24,306 bases of DNA from an uncultured Chromatiaceae bacterium (GTDB lineage: Bacteria > Pseudomonadota > Gammaproteobacteria > Enterobacterales > Alteromonadaceae). Location: positions 1 through 24,306 of the forward strand of contig CAMLRA010000048.1 in assembly GCA_946482325.1 (NCBI GenBank), in the 5' to 3' direction. Both the position numbers and the translations under genes were made by a program. Under the pieces are notes generated by a model, which saw only the letters and a list, made by a program, of their open reading frames with translations, searched no databases and had not been told where the DNA came from. Each line of letters starts with the position of its first letter. Within the stretch, counting starts at the first letter, position 1. This document shows, in pieces, positions 1 through 8,661 of this stretch.

Positions 1-1426
1 GCAAATGCGCGGCATCAATCACCGCATCGATGTCGGCATCACAGGCATCAGGCCTGCCATAAGCGATATTGGCGCGGATGCTTTGATTAAACAGCACAGT
101 GTCCTGCGGCACTATGGCGATACTGCGGCGCAGACTATCGAGTGTGACCTGGCGGATATCCTGACCGTCGAGCAGGATTTCGCCACTTTGTAAGTCATAA
201 AAACGATATAGCAGCCGCGCTAGGGTACTTTTACCGGCACCGGAGCTGCCTACAATCGCCACGCGCTGGCCGGGTTCAATGCTAAAACTCAGACCATTCA
301 GAATGGGCCGCTGTGGCTGATAGGCAAAGCCGACGTCACGAAATTCAATCCGGGCCCGCTGCAGCTCCAGCGTCGTTGCGCCAGGAGCATCGGCAATGGC
401 CGGCGCCCGTTTTAACAGGCCCAGCATATTCTCGAGGTCGGTTAAGGCACGGCGAATTTCGCGGTAAACAAAACCCAGGAAATTCAAAGGCATAAACAGT
501 TGCAACATATATGCGTTGACCATCGCCAGGTCGCCCAGCGTCAGATCTGTACCAACAACGCCTTGCGCAGCCAGCAACATCATCAGCGTCATCGCCAGCG
601 CGATGATCAAAGCCTGGCCTGAGTTTAAGAAAAACAGTGACATGCGGTTTTGCAGCCGGGCTTTTTCCCAGGTCGCCAGCGACTCGTCGTAACGGCTGGC
701 TTCATACTGCTCGTTATTAAAATATTTGACAGTTTCGTAGTTCAGCAGACTGTCGACGGCCTGAGTATTGGTGCTGGAATCGGCTTGATTGGCAGCGCGG
801 ATAAACTGATTGCGCCATTCTGTGACCCGTACCGTGAACAGGATATATATCGCGACTGCGACAGCGGTGATCACCGCATACCAGATAGAAAACAGGTTCC
901 AGAAAATCAGCGCTACCAGCACAATTTCCAGCACAGTCGGCACTATGTTAAACATCAGAAACCGCATCAAAAACGACAGACCATTGGTTCCGCGTTCAAT
1001 ATCGCGGCTGATGCCGCCGGTTTGCCGGTCCAGATGAAAACTCAGTTCCAGCTGATGCAGATGCTGAAACACCCGTAACCCAAGCTGGCGCATGGCGTGT
1101 TCGGTGACGCGGCCAAACAAAGCATCACGGACTTCGCCAAACAATACCGAACCAAAGCGCAGCAGGCCGTAGCCTAAAATCAGCCAGAGCGGCAGCAATG
1201 CTGCGTTGTTCAGACTTGGGTCCAGCGCATCAATAATCAGCTTCAGGCCATAAGGCAGCGCCAGCGTGGCGGCTTTGGCTGCGATCAGTGCAAGAATGGC
1301 GCCTGTGACATGCCAGGGAAAAGCGGCAAAATAAGGCCGCATATAGCGAATGGTTTCGCCAAGGCTCGCAGCTTCGGAGCGGCGACTGGGTTCAGGTTGT
1401 TTAGCGGTTGAGCGCATGCCGCGCAT
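1..1426 (-). CDS. Atm1-type ABC exporter half-transporter (C-terminus cut by window edge)
   Basis: Reading the minus strand from an ATG at 1426 gives 475 codons with no stop before the left edge, so the gene is partial. The first ~320 residues are an ABC exporter membrane domain with several hydrophobic spans. It contains the stretch NYETVKYFNNE, which is characteristic of the Atm1/HMT1 family (mitochondrial Atm1 and bacterial homologues that export glutathione-linked or metal-related substrates). The nucleotide-binding domain starts near residue 355, with Walker A GSSGAGKST at ~392-401 and the Q-loop region (IVPQDTVLFNQ) after it. The ABC signature and Walker B lie beyond the window. The start is supported by AGGA seven bases upstream. 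The gene lies downstream of ppnP but is separated from it by a strong terminator, so it probably has its own promoter. A general MsbA-like exporter is the alternative; the Atm1 motif makes that less likely. Confidence 0.9.
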   Translation of the reverse strand, partial: MRGMRSTAKQPEPSRRSEAASLGETIRYMRPYFAAFPWHVTGAILALIAAKAATLALPYGLKLIIDALDPSLNNAALLPLWLILGYGLLRFGSVLFGEVRDALFGRVTEHAMRQLGLRVFQHLHQLELSFHLDRQTGGISRDIERGTNGLSFLMRFLMFNIVPTVLEIVLVALIFWNLFSIWYAVITAVAVAIYILFTVRVTEWRNQFIRAANQADSSTNTQAVDSLLNYETVKYFNNEQYEASRYDESLATWEKARLQNRMSLFFLNSGQALIIALAMTLMMLLAAQGVVGTDLTLGDLAMVNAYMLQLFMPLNFLGFVYREIRRALTDLENMLGLLKRAPAIADAPGATTLELQRARIEFRDVGFAYQPQRPILNGLSFSIEPGQRVAIVGSSGAGKSTLARLLYRFYDLQSGEILLDGQDIRQVTLDSLRRSIAIVPQDTVLFNQSIRANIAYGRPDACDADIDAVIDAAHL

Positions 1427-1494
1427 AGCAAGTCCTTCAAAAAGCAGGCAAACAGATTCGCTATTGTGCCTGTTTTTTCCGGTCGCTGAAAAAC

Positions 1495-1520
1495 AAAATC
1501 CCGGCTTTTGCCGGGATTTT
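1495..1520 (-). terminator. Rho-independent terminator of ppnP
   Basis: A perfect 11-bp stem (AAAATCCCGGC / GCCGGGATTTT) encloses a 4-base loop at 1506-1509. On the minus strand it is followed by a T-rich run (TTTTGTTTTT), so it ends transcription coming from ppnP before the ABC exporter gene. The plus-strand side also has four Ts, so weak bidirectional activity is possible, but no plus-strand gene precedes it. Confidence 0.85.
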
Positions 1521-1543
1521 CAGGGATTGTTGCTATCGGAGCA

Positions 1544-1828
1544 TCAATCGGCGTAAGTGCATAAATAGGCGGTGTCCTGTGCGACTTTGAGCTGGAATTT
1601 TTGTCCGGCGGCGACTGCGAAGGATTGACCGCGCTGAAAGGTTTGCCATTGGCTCTCGCCCGGTAATAACACCGTCAGTGCGCCGCTGACAATGGTCAGC
1701 ACTTCATGCTGGCTGGTGCCAAATTCATATTCACCCGGCGCCATCACGCCGACGGTGGCCGGCAATTGTTCGCCGGCAAAAGCGATGGACGTCACTTTGC
1801 CATCAAAATACTGATTTACTTTAAACAT
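1544..1828 (-). CDS. ppnP: Pyrimidine/purine nucleoside phosphorylase (small cupin, PpnP/YaiE family)
   Basis: This 94-residue protein matches the length and motif order of E. coli PpnP (YaiE): an N-terminal NxYFxGKV segment, then [13 protein letters not shown], then the cupin core ([16 protein letters not shown]), and a C-terminal YLCTY. The family phosphorolyses a broad range of nucleosides to the free base and ribose 1-phosphate in the cytosol. The reading frame stays open upstream as far as 2077, but the ATG at 1828 is chosen because it gives the family's normal N-terminus and has AGAGGG seven bases before it. The gene is monocistronic, with a terminator behind it and a divergently transcribed diguanylate cyclase upstream. 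Confidence 0.95.
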   Translation of the reverse strand: MFKVNQYFDGKVTSIAFAGEQLPATVGVMAPGEYEFGTSQHEVLTIVSGALTVLLPGESQWQTFQRGQSFAVAAGQKFQLKVAQDTAYLCTYAD

Positions 1829-1909
1829 AGTGCCCTCTGCTGCAATAGATTTACCGCAGTAAACCTGAAAAGCGACTTGATGAAAAGAGAAATATGGAAG
1901 TTTAGATGG

Positions 1910-1923
1910 CTGAAATATTTCAG
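1910..1923. promoter_or_regulatory. 14-bp perfect palindrome between ppnP and the GGDEF gene
   Basis: CTGAAATATTTCAG reads identically on both strands. It lies in the 217-bp divergent intergenic region, 81 bp from the ppnP start and 122 bp from the GGDEF start. On the minus strand a TTGCGA hexamer lies just upstream of it, with the palindrome in the would-be spacer of a weak promoter. It could be an operator; the regulator is unknown, and AT-rich palindromes of this size also occur by chance. Confidence 0.35.
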
Positions 1924-2045
1924 TTCGCAATACAGTCTGGCATTCCGGCGGTTTTTCGGCGGAAACTGTCGGCATGGCGATGAAGTCGGCGGCGCACTGC
2001 GTTATGCTGGCAGAAAGGATCTTTGTTTCTGTTTCCGGAGAGTTG

Positions 2046-3347
2046 ATGTCATATCGTAATGTGCAGTTACTTGGCAATTATCTGGATCTGCTGCTGGATA
2101 TGTTGTGTGTCGTCGATGATGCCGGCTGTTTTGTGTATGTCAGTGCCAGTGTGGAACAAATTTTAGGTTATACGCCTGCTGAGCTGATTGGTAAACCGAT
2201 GCTGGACTACATCTGGCCGGACGATGTTGCAAACACGCTTGTCAAAGCACAGGCGGTGGTGCAGGGACAAAGCCTGGTACATTTTGAAAATCGTTACCGG
2301 CATAAACAGGGACATGCCGTGTATCTGTCCTGGTCGGCACGTCGTTCTGCAACAGAGCGGGTGCGGGTCGGCGTTGCCCGCGATATCAGCACGGTACGTC
2401 AAGCGCAAGCACGGCAACAGCTATTGTATGCGATTGCTGAAGCTACGCATCATACTGACGATTTAGCCGCCTTGTATCAACAGATAGCAACTTTACTGAA
2501 ACCACTGTTGCCCCTGCAGCATCTGCAAATTGCGGTTGGCGGTACTGCCACTGCGCTGTGGCAAATTTTGCCGGTCGAACCAGACACACAGGTTGGGAGG
2601 GCGCCTGACGTGGACACGCAGTTGTTGTGTCAACAAGTGGCATTATCTGGCAAACGGGAATGGGCGCAACCGGAGCAGAGCGTTGGTTGGCTGGCGTTAC
2701 CACTACCGGGGGCCGAGACTCTCCAGGGTGTACTCTTGCTCCATCCCGGTATAGGAGTGGTTTATCAGGACGCTGATTTGGTCTTGTTAGATTTTCTTGC
2801 CGTGCAACTTGGCGCGGCGATAGAGCGCAAAAATATGTTGCTGCGCCTGCAGCAACTAGCGCTCTATGACAGTCTGACTGGCCTTGCTAACCGCGCTTTG
2901 TTACTGGACCGCTTGCAGTCCGCGTTGCAAAGAGCCAGTCGCGATGAGCAACCGCTGGCACTGTTATATCTGGATTTAGACCGGTTTAAACAGGTTAATG
3001 ACAATTTCGGTCATGCGGTTGGCGATTTGCTGCTGCAACAGACGGCACAACGTATTTTGCAGGTGGTGCGGCAAACCGACACTGTGGCCCGCGTTGGCGG
3101 CGATGAATTTGTGGTGTTGCTGGAACAATTGCATCAAGGGGATACTGCGCAGATAGTTGCCGAAAAAATCAGACAGATGTTATCTCAGCCATTTTTACTG
3201 ACCGGTCAGCAGTTTTTGATTGCGCCCAGCATTGGTCTTGCTTTGTTTCCACAGCATGGCGCGGACAGCCGGCAGCTGTTACACAGTGCGGACAGCGCCA
3301 TGTATCAGGCTAAACGTGCAGGTGGTGGCCGGATACATCTGGCATGA
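2046..3347 (+). CDS. Diguanylate cyclase with PAS and GAF-like sensor domains
   Basis: This 433-residue protein makes the second messenger c-di-GMP from two GTP. Its N-terminus is a PAS domain (about 8-120, with IGY-type [13 protein letters not shown] and a closing GVARDIS). A GAF-like region follows (about 140-270). The C-terminus is a complete GGDEF domain starting at DSLTGLANR (~280). The active-site loop is exactly GGDEF at 351-355, and the inhibitory I-site RxxD is present at 342 (RQTD, the usual five residues before GGDEF), so product feedback is expected. No membrane span is visible, so the enzyme is probably cytosolic. The frame is open back to 1974, but the ATG at 2046 is preferred: GGAGAG sits right before it and the PAS domain begins shortly after. 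No EAL domain is present. The sensory ligand is unknown. Confidence 0.92.
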   Translation: MSYRNVQLLGNYLDLLLDMLCVVDDAGCFVYVSASVEQILGYTPAELIGKPMLDYIWPDDVANTLVKAQAVVQGQSLVHFENRYRHKQGHAVYLSWSARRSATERVRVGVARDISTVRQAQARQQLLYAIAEATHHTDDLAALYQQIATLLKPLLPLQHLQIAVGGTATALWQILPVEPDTQVGRAPDVDTQLLCQQVALSGKREWAQPEQSVGWLALPLPGAETLQGVLLLHPGIGVVYQDADLVLLDFLAVQLGAAIERKNMLLRLQQLALYDSLTGLANRALLLDRLQSALQRASRDEQPLALLYLDLDRFKQVNDNFGHAVGDLLLQQTAQRILQVVRQTDTVARVGGDEFVVLLEQLHQGDTAQIVAEKIRQMLSQPFLLTGQQFLIAPSIGLALFPQHGADSRQLLHSADSAMYQAKRAGGGRIHLA

Positions 3348-3368
3348 CCCAGACTCAGATCTAAAACG

Positions 3369-3396
3369 ACGCCGGCAGATGCCGGCGTTGTTTTTT
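3369..3396 (+). terminator. Terminator between convergent GGDEF and decarboxylase genes
   Basis: An 8-bp GC-rich stem (ACGCCGGC / GCCGGCGT) with loop AGAT is followed on the plus strand by TG and six Ts. It lies 22 bp after the GGDEF stop and 17 bp before the end of the convergent decarboxylase gene. The minus-strand side has a shorter TTTT run, so it may serve both genes. Confidence 0.85.
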
Positions 3397-3412
3397 ACGC
3401 TGTTGACTTGAT

Positions 3413-5677
3413 TCAGACTTTGACGCAGTCCACGTAATACACCAGTTTACCGTCCTGTTGCATGGTGCTGAGGCCATGGATATAGGTCTCAAAACCCGGG
3501 AACTTGTGGTTAAACTCGCGGGCGAATTTCAGGTAGCTGACGATAGTCTCATTAAAGACTTCGCCCGGTACCAGCAGCGGAATGCCTGGCGGATATGGCG
3601 TCAGCATCACGGCGGTGATACGGCCGGTCAGCTCATCCAGCGGCACCCTTTCGATACGTTTGTGCGCCATGCGGGCAAAAGCATCGGCTGGTTTCATCGC
3701 TGGTACCATCTCAGATAAATACATCTCAGTGGTCAGCTTGGCGATGTTGTTGGCTTTGTAGATCTCATGGATCTGATCACATAAATCTTTTAACCCAATG
3801 CGCTCATACTGCGGGAATTTCTGGATAAATTCCGGCAATACCCGCCACAGTGGCGCGTTTTTATCGTAATCGTCTTTAAACTGCTGCAGCGCAGTGACCA
3901 TGGTATTCCAACGGCCTTTGGTAATGCCGATGGTGAACATGATAAAAAACGAATACAGACCGGTCTTTTCAATCACGACGCCGTGTTCTGCCAGATATTT
4001 CGCGACTATCGCCGCCGGAATACCGCTGTCGGAGAAGTTGCCGTCAACATTTAAGCCAGGCGTCAGAATCGTGGCTTTGATCGGGTCGAGCAGGTTAAAG
4101 CCTTCGGCGATATCACCAAAGCCGTGCCAGTTCTCGTCGGCATGCAGCATCCAGGACGCGCGTTCATCGAGGCCTTCGTCGGTTAAATCATCCGGGCCCC
4201 AGACGCGGAACCACCAGTCGTCGCCGTATTCCTGGTCGACTTTGCGCATGGCACGACGGAACTCCAGCGCTTCGTCCAACGATTCTTCCACCAGCGCAGT
4301 GCCGCCCGGCGCTTCCATCATCGCAGCCGCCACGTCACAGGAGGCGATAATTGCGTATTGCGGGCTAGTAGAGGTGTGCATCAGATAAGCTTCGTTAAAC
4401 AGATGCGTATCCAGTTTGTTCTGATTGGCGTCCTGCACCAGAATTTGCGAGGCCTGGGAAATACCGGCCAGCAGTTTATGCGTGGACTGGGTCGCGAACA
4501 CCATGGAAGTATCGCAACGTGGCCGGCCTTCACCGATGGCGTGGTAATCGCCGTAGAAGTCGTGGAATGCGGCATGCGGCAACCAGGCTTCGTCAAAATG
4601 CAGCGTTTCAATTTCGCCGTCGAGCAGGGTTTTAATCTCTTCAACGTTATACAAAATACCGTCATAGGTACTTTGCGTGATGGTCAGCACCCGCGGTTTG
4701 ACGTTTGGATCTTTGGCCAGAATTTCGCGGATAAAAGGGTTAGCTTCCATCTTGCGGCGGATAGTCGCAGGTTCAAATTCACTGCGCGGAATCGGGCCGA
4801 TGATGCCGTAGTGGTTACGGGTTGGCATCAGGAATACCGGCACCGCGCCTGTCATCATGATGGCGTGCAAAATCGATTTGTGGCAGTTACGGTCAACGAC
4901 GACGATATCACCCGGCGCGACTGTGCTGTTCCAGACGATTTTGTTAGACGTGGAGGTGCCGTTGGTGACAAAAAACAAATGGTCACAGTTAAAAATCCGC
5001 GCCGCGTTGCGTTCAGACGCCGCGACCGGGCCTGTGTGGTCCAGCAACTGGCCCAGCTCATCGACAGCATTACAGACGTCAGCACGCAGCATGTTTTCAC
5101 CGAAGAACTGGTGGAACATCCGGCCAACCGGCGATTTTAAAAAGGCGACACCACCAGAGTGGCCCGGACAGTGCCAGGAGTACGAGCCGTCCTGTGCATA
5201 ATGGGTCAGGGCGCGGAAAAACGGTGGCGCCAGGCTGTCGAGGTAACTTTTTGCTTCGCGGATAATATGGCGGGCGACGAATTCCGGCGTGTCTTCGTGC
5301 ATGTGAATAAAACCGTGCAGCTCGCGCAGAATGTCGTTCGGAATGTGCCGCGCGGTGCGGGTTTCGCCATAGAGGTAAATCGGAATATCCGGGTTGCGGT
5401 GGCGGATTTGTTCAACGAAGCTGCGCAGCTGCGCCAATACAGATTGGGCTTCTTCAGCACTGCCGCTGCCGAATTCTTCATCGTCAATCGACAGGATAAA
5501 ACCGGCGGCCCGGCTTTGTTGCTGGGCGAAGGAAGTTAAATCGCCATAGCTGGTGTAGCCAACCACATCCATGCCGGCTGCTTCGATGGCGCTGGCCAGC
5601 TCGCGGATACCGGATCCGCTGGTGTTTTCAGAGCGGAAATCTTCATCGATGATCACAATAGGAAAATAAAAACGCAT
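3413..5677 (-). CDS. PLP-dependent lysine/arginine/ornithine decarboxylase
   Basis: This 754-residue protein is a fold-type I decarboxylase of the Orn/Lys/Arg family, close in length to Pseudomonas LdcA and E. coli AdiA. It has an N-terminal wing domain (~1-130) and the catalytic domain with SWHCPGHSGGVAF, GENMLRADV and LLDHTGP. The PLP-binding Asp is in HFDEAW (Asp362). The Schiff-base lysine is Lys401 in STHK. The C-terminal domain ends near YPPGIPLLVPGE. The reaction removes CO2 from a basic amino acid to give a diamine or agmatine, used in polyamine synthesis or acid resistance. By eye it resembles LdcA and AdiA about equally, so the substrate is left open. The ATG at 5677 is chosen because the family's N-terminus starts there, with GAGGA about eight bases upstream; the open frame further upstream (to 6001) has no family resemblance. 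No antiporter gene is adjacent. Confidence 0.93.
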   Translation of the reverse strand: MRFYFPIVIIDEDFRSENTSGSGIRELASAIEAAGMDVVGYTSYGDLTSFAQQQSRAAGFILSIDDEEFGSGSAEEAQSVLAQLRSFVEQIRHRNPDIPIYLYGETRTARHIPNDILRELHGFIHMHEDTPEFVARHIIREAKSYLDSLAPPFFRALTHYAQDGSYSWHCPGHSGGVAFLKSPVGRMFHQFFGENMLRADVCNAVDELGQLLDHTGPVAASERNAARIFNCDHLFFVTNGTSTSNKIVWNSTVAPGDIVVVDRNCHKSILHAIMMTGAVPVFLMPTRNHYGIIGPIPRSEFEPATIRRKMEANPFIREILAKDPNVKPRVLTITQSTYDGILYNVEEIKTLLDGEIETLHFDEAWLPHAAFHDFYGDYHAIGEGRPRCDTSMVFATQSTHKLLAGISQASQILVQDANQNKLDTHLFNEAYLMHTSTSPQYAIIASCDVAAAMMEAPGGTALVEESLDEALEFRRAMRKVDQEYGDDWWFRVWGPDDLTDEGLDERASWMLHADENWHGFGDIAEGFNLLDPIKATILTPGLNVDGNFSDSGIPAAIVAKYLAEHGVVIEKTGLYSFFIMFTIGITKGRWNTMVTALQQFKDDYDKNAPLWRVLPEFIQKFPQYERIGLKDLCDQIHEIYKANNIAKLTTEMYLSEMVPAMKPADAFARMAHKRIERVPLDELTGRITAVMLTPYPPGIPLLVPGEVFNETIVSYLKFAREFNHKFPGFETYIHGLSTMQQDGKLVYYVDCVKV

Positions 5678-6087
5678 GGGCGGTTCCTCAACAGGGACTC
5701 CACAATGGGAGCAGCACCTGGCTGCACAGATATGCAGTTTGGTATGGCAATTCAGGTTTGAAATTTGCTTCGGCAGACCCGGCGCTGGCGCAGGGCCTGG
5801 TCCGGTCGGAAAACCTGCACAAGATACCTGAAATCTGGTTTTTTTCCAGTGAAAATCTGATGAAAGCGGCAAATTGGTGCAATTGGCTGACCTGTGGTCC
5901 GCAGCGAGCTGGCTCAGCTTTTGGTCACAGTTCGGCTGATTCATAGATATGCGTATTTTGTGCGTCAACATGCAGTTACTAACGTTCAAATCAGTTGGCA
6001 CGGAAACTGACTGCTCGAGGGTTGATTTGACACATTTTTCACATCCTCGCTGCCACAGTCAGCGGTAGCGAAAAAAGGAGCTGAATC
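5678..6087. other. 410-bp divergent intergenic region
   Basis: This gap separates the divergent starts of the decarboxylase (minus) and the DJ-1-family gene (plus). It should hold both promoters. A TTGACA hexamer at about 6026 faces the plus-strand gene, but I see no good -10 at the right distance. A short inverted repeat, CTGCA-N6-TGCAG, lies close to the decarboxylase start. I see no tRNA, conserved RNA fold or small gene with convincing codon use. The length would allow a regulated leader for the decarboxylase. Confidence 0.4.
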
Positions 6088-7209
6088 ATGTGGAAGAAAA
6101 TATTGCGGGCCCTGTTGGTTGGAGTGGTACTGCTGTTGCTGTGCGGCGCCGGCACCGGTTGGTGGCTGGCTGGTTTGTTTGACGCTGAAGTGGATAAGGT
6201 GGCTTTGCAACAGACAGTGCCGGCGCAAGTCCCATATCTGCAGCAATTGCCGCCTGCTAACCGCGGAAAAGTGCTGGCGGTGGTCAGCAGCACGGCGGTT
6301 TATCCGGCGGCAAAAGTTGATGGCAAACTGAAAAAAACGGGCTTTGAACTGACCGAGCTGGCGCGGTTTTATTGGGTGCTGCGCGCCAATGGTTTTGCCG
6401 TGGATATCGCAAGTCCCAATGGTGGCGCCGCGCCGCAGGTGCTGGATGATGACGACATGGCTGAATACGACTACAGCTTTTTAAATGACCCGCAAAGCAG
6501 TACGCAAGTGCGCAACACGCTGAAACTGGCCGATGTCAACGCGGCTGATTATCAGGCGGTTTATTTTGTCGGCGGTAAGGGCGCCATGTATGACTTTCCG
6601 CAAAACCCTGAGATCAGGCGGCTGCTGCAGCAGATGCTGGCCGCAAAGAAACTGATTGTTGCAGTCTGTCATGGTCCGGCGGCATTGCTTGCGCTTGACG
6701 CTGCGAATGCCGGTAATGACCAGGCCTTTGTTGCCGGCAAAAAACTGACCGCCTTTACCAACGCTGAAGAGTTGCTGCTGATGCCGGATGCGGCGCAACG
6801 TTTTGATTTTCTGCTGCAAAGTGCGTTAGAGCAACAGGGCGCAGAATTTGCTGCAGGGCCCCGTTATCTGCCCAATCTGGTGGTGGACGGCAACTTGCTG
6901 ACCGGGCAAAACCCCTGGTCGGTCTGGCAACTGGCAGAAGCCACAGTACGCGCGCTTGGCGTGACACCGCTGCCGCGGCATGTGACGGGCGAAGAACAGG
7001 CGATGTTGTTGCTGCAAATCCAGCAAGAGCAGGGCACAGCTGCCGCAACAGCGCTGGTGCCGCAATTTGTGCGCCAAGGCCCGCTGCAGCGTGATTTGCT
7101 GATCATGATGGCGCTGGTTTCTGTGATGGCCGGCGACTGGACCGAAAGTATAGAGCGGCTGGCGCTGGCTCAGGCCGTGAAAAGCCAGCAGCAACAGCTG
7201 ACACCATGA
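6088..7209 (+). CDS. Membrane-anchored DJ-1/PfpI-family (class I glutamine amidotransferase-like) protein
   Basis: This 373-residue protein begins with one hydrophobic segment (~7-30), probably an uncleaved anchor or signal, placing the rest outside the cytoplasmic membrane. Residues ~60-290 form a DJ-1/PfpI domain of the Hsp31-like branch. The nucleophile elbow is AVCHGPAAL with Cys194 and the adjacent His195. Glu87 in GFELTE is in the position of the conserved acid, and GGKGAMYDFP precedes the elbow. Family members act as glyoxalase III, deglycase or chaperone; which applies here cannot be told. About 80 C-terminal residues (from ~290) are not part of the usual domain and are helix-like and Gln/Ala/Leu-rich. 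AGGAG eight bases before the ATG fixes the start. It converges on the DUF3307 gene and no terminator is visible in the 40-bp gap. Confidence 0.85.
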   Translation: MWKKILRALLVGVVLLLLCGAGTGWWLAGLFDAEVDKVALQQTVPAQVPYLQQLPPANRGKVLAVVSSTAVYPAAKVDGKLKKTGFELTELARFYWVLRANGFAVDIASPNGGAAPQVLDDDDMAEYDYSFLNDPQSSTQVRNTLKLADVNAADYQAVYFVGGKGAMYDFPQNPEIRRLLQQMLAAKKLIVAVCHGPAALLALDAANAGNDQAFVAGKKLTAFTNAEELLLMPDAAQRFDFLLQSALEQQGAEFAAGPRYLPNLVVDGNLLTGQNPWSVWQLAEATVRALGVTPLPRHVTGEEQAMLLLQIQQEQGTAAATALVPQFVRQGPLQRDLLIMMALVSVMAGDWTESIERLALAQAVKSQQQQLTP

Positions 7210-7249
7210 GATGAGGCAAGAGCGGCGGCTGATCGGACCATCAACAGGC

Positions 7250-8005
7250 TCAGACGCCCGGCAACACTGGCAGAGAAAACCGCAATACCAGACCAAGTCC
7301 CAGACTGATGCTGATACTGAGCAAGGTACCCAGCAGTACATATTCGGTGAATTTAACATCCTGGGCGCGGGATAGGTCGCCAAAGCGGAATATCGACTTC
7401 GCCGCCAGTAAAAAGCCGATAGCGCCAAACTGGTCCAGCAGCACAAAAGTCAGCAACAATGCGCGCTCCAGCATGCCAATATAATGGCCGCCGGCCAATA
7501 AACCTTGTGCCGGCAGCGCCAGCAACTCAGGCCGCCAGCTGCGCAACAGCTGGCCAATCAGCACTGAAGCCGGAGTGAGCACCAACAAATATGTCAGGCC
7601 TATCATCATCCAGCCCGCCGGCAACTGGGGTGGCCACCATTGCCAGTTATCGGTGTACGCGGACCAGATCAGCACCAGCACAGTCAAATGTGCCAGCTGG
7701 TCGAGTACAAATGCCGCAAGACGGTTATTGCTGTAGGACTTCGCCACATCAATCAGATAATGGCTCGCGCCAATGGTCAGTGCCAGCAATACGGCCATCA
7801 GGCTGTCGTGCTGCCAGCCATAACCCCATTGCCACAGTAAGATAACCAGCAGGCTCAGGCCCATATGTACCGAAACATGTAACTGTAATTTCGGCGATTT
7901 AAAGTGCCATTGCAGCCGGTCTTTGACCCAGCTCAGCGGTTGCAGGTAAAAATCACCCAGCACATGTGCCAGCAGCAACAACAATAACAAATCCGCTTCA
8001 GTCAT
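7250..8005 (-). CDS. DUF3307-family integral membrane protein
   Basis: This 251-residue protein is very hydrophobic, with about six or seven predicted membrane spans. It starts with the DUF3307 signature (HVLGDFYLQP) and continues with HYLIDVAK and FVLDQLAHL, which place conserved His and Asp residues in or near the membrane. Its biochemical role is unknown. The start at 8005 is preferred over an in-frame ATG at 8020 because AAGGGA sits at the right distance only for 8005. The start overlaps the stop of the SatD-family gene by 8 bases, so the two are almost certainly translationally coupled and act together. Confidence 0.85.
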   Translation of the reverse strand: MTEADLLLLLLLAHVLGDFYLQPLSWVKDRLQWHFKSPKLQLHVSVHMGLSLLVILLWQWGYGWQHDSLMAVLLALTIGASHYLIDVAKSYSNNRLAAFVLDQLAHLTVLVLIWSAYTDNWQWWPPQLPAGWMMIGLTYLLVLTPASVLIGQLLRSWRPELLALPAQGLLAGGHYIGMLERALLLTFVLLDQFGAIGFLLAAKSIFRFGDLSRAQDVKFTEYVLLGTLLSISISLGLGLVLRFSLPVLPGV

Positions 8006-8633
8006 CTGAGGTCCCTTCATGGCGCTGTGGATACCGGTTGGTGAAATAATCCACCACCTGACTGATTAAACCGTACTGTGCCTGATTGAGCAAATGGGTG
8101 ATGTTGACTCTTGATGTGTTAAAAAAGGCGGCCAGTTGCTGATGGGGGGGCCGTTGTTGCTGCAGATAGGCCAGCAAGACCGCAGCCTGCCGCGCGGTCA
8201 GCTGTTGCAGCTGCACCGACACCAGCTGCAACAGCAGTTGCTCGGCGGTTGTCAGGGGCTGTTGTGGGTCCAGCCAGTCCCAACGCTGTTCCTGCAGCTG
8301 GTCAAGCAGCTGGCCGGACAAGGTAAATGCCTGACCGGTCGATTGATTTAAATCGGCGCGCAATTGCTCTGCCGGCGCGACCGCAATGGCCAGCCGGGCG
8401 TCCGATTGCAGGCTCAACAGGGTCAGCCGGGTCTGCAAGGCCGCCATAAAAGCTTGCGACGGCAAGGTCGCGAGCTGAAAACCGTCACCGCGAAACAGCA
8501 CTGGCGGGGCTATTCCCGGCGGGCAAAATTGCTGCAGGCATTGTTGCAGCGCTTGCAGCAAGGCCGGGTAGCGACTGGCTTCAACGGCAGAAGATCGCAC
8601 CAGATCGCCGGTCAGGATGGCATACAAGTTCAT
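7998..8633 (-). CDS. SatD-family protein with C-terminal HTH-like segment
   Basis: This 211-residue soluble protein resembles the SatD family, named after a streptococcal secretion/acid-tolerance operon; its function is not established. The N-terminus reads YAILTGDLVRSS, followed forty residues later by LFRGDGFQL. The C-terminal ~50 residues (about 155-205, with FFNTSRVNITHLLNQ) look like a helix-turn-helix. It is rich in Gln and Leu. GGAG six bases before the ATG supports the start. It is the first gene of a two-gene operon with the DUF3307 membrane protein, and a promoter with an inverted repeat lies directly upstream. See the findings for a possible palm-domain (cyclase-like) reading. Confidence 0.78.
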   Translation of the reverse strand: MNLYAILTGDLVRSSAVEASRYPALLQALQQCLQQFCPPGIAPPVLFRGDGFQLATLPSQAFMAALQTRLTLLSLQSDARLAIAVAPAEQLRADLNQSTGQAFTLSGQLLDQLQEQRWDWLDPQQPLTTAEQLLLQLVSVQLQQLTARQAAVLLAYLQQQRPPHQQLAAFFNTSRVNITHLLNQAQYGLISQVVDYFTNRYPQRHEGTSDD

Positions 8634-8661
8634 AACGGACTCCGGTTTTTATCCGGATCTC

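Noticed and set aside
4358..5140. 260-residue plus-strand frame opposite the decarboxylase
   Set aside because: It lies wholly antisense to a strongly recognised enzyme and shows no domain; it is a codon-bias shadow.
5678..6001. 108-codon open extension upstream of the decarboxylase start
   Set aside because: It has no resemblance to the family's N-terminus, its composition is unlike the gene, and the ATG at 5677 has a good ribosome site. An open frame of this length by chance is acceptable at this GC content.
6826..7446. 206-residue minus-strand frame bridging the DJ-1-like and DUF3307 genes
   Set aside because: It overlaps two well-supported genes in other frames and has no recognisable sequence.
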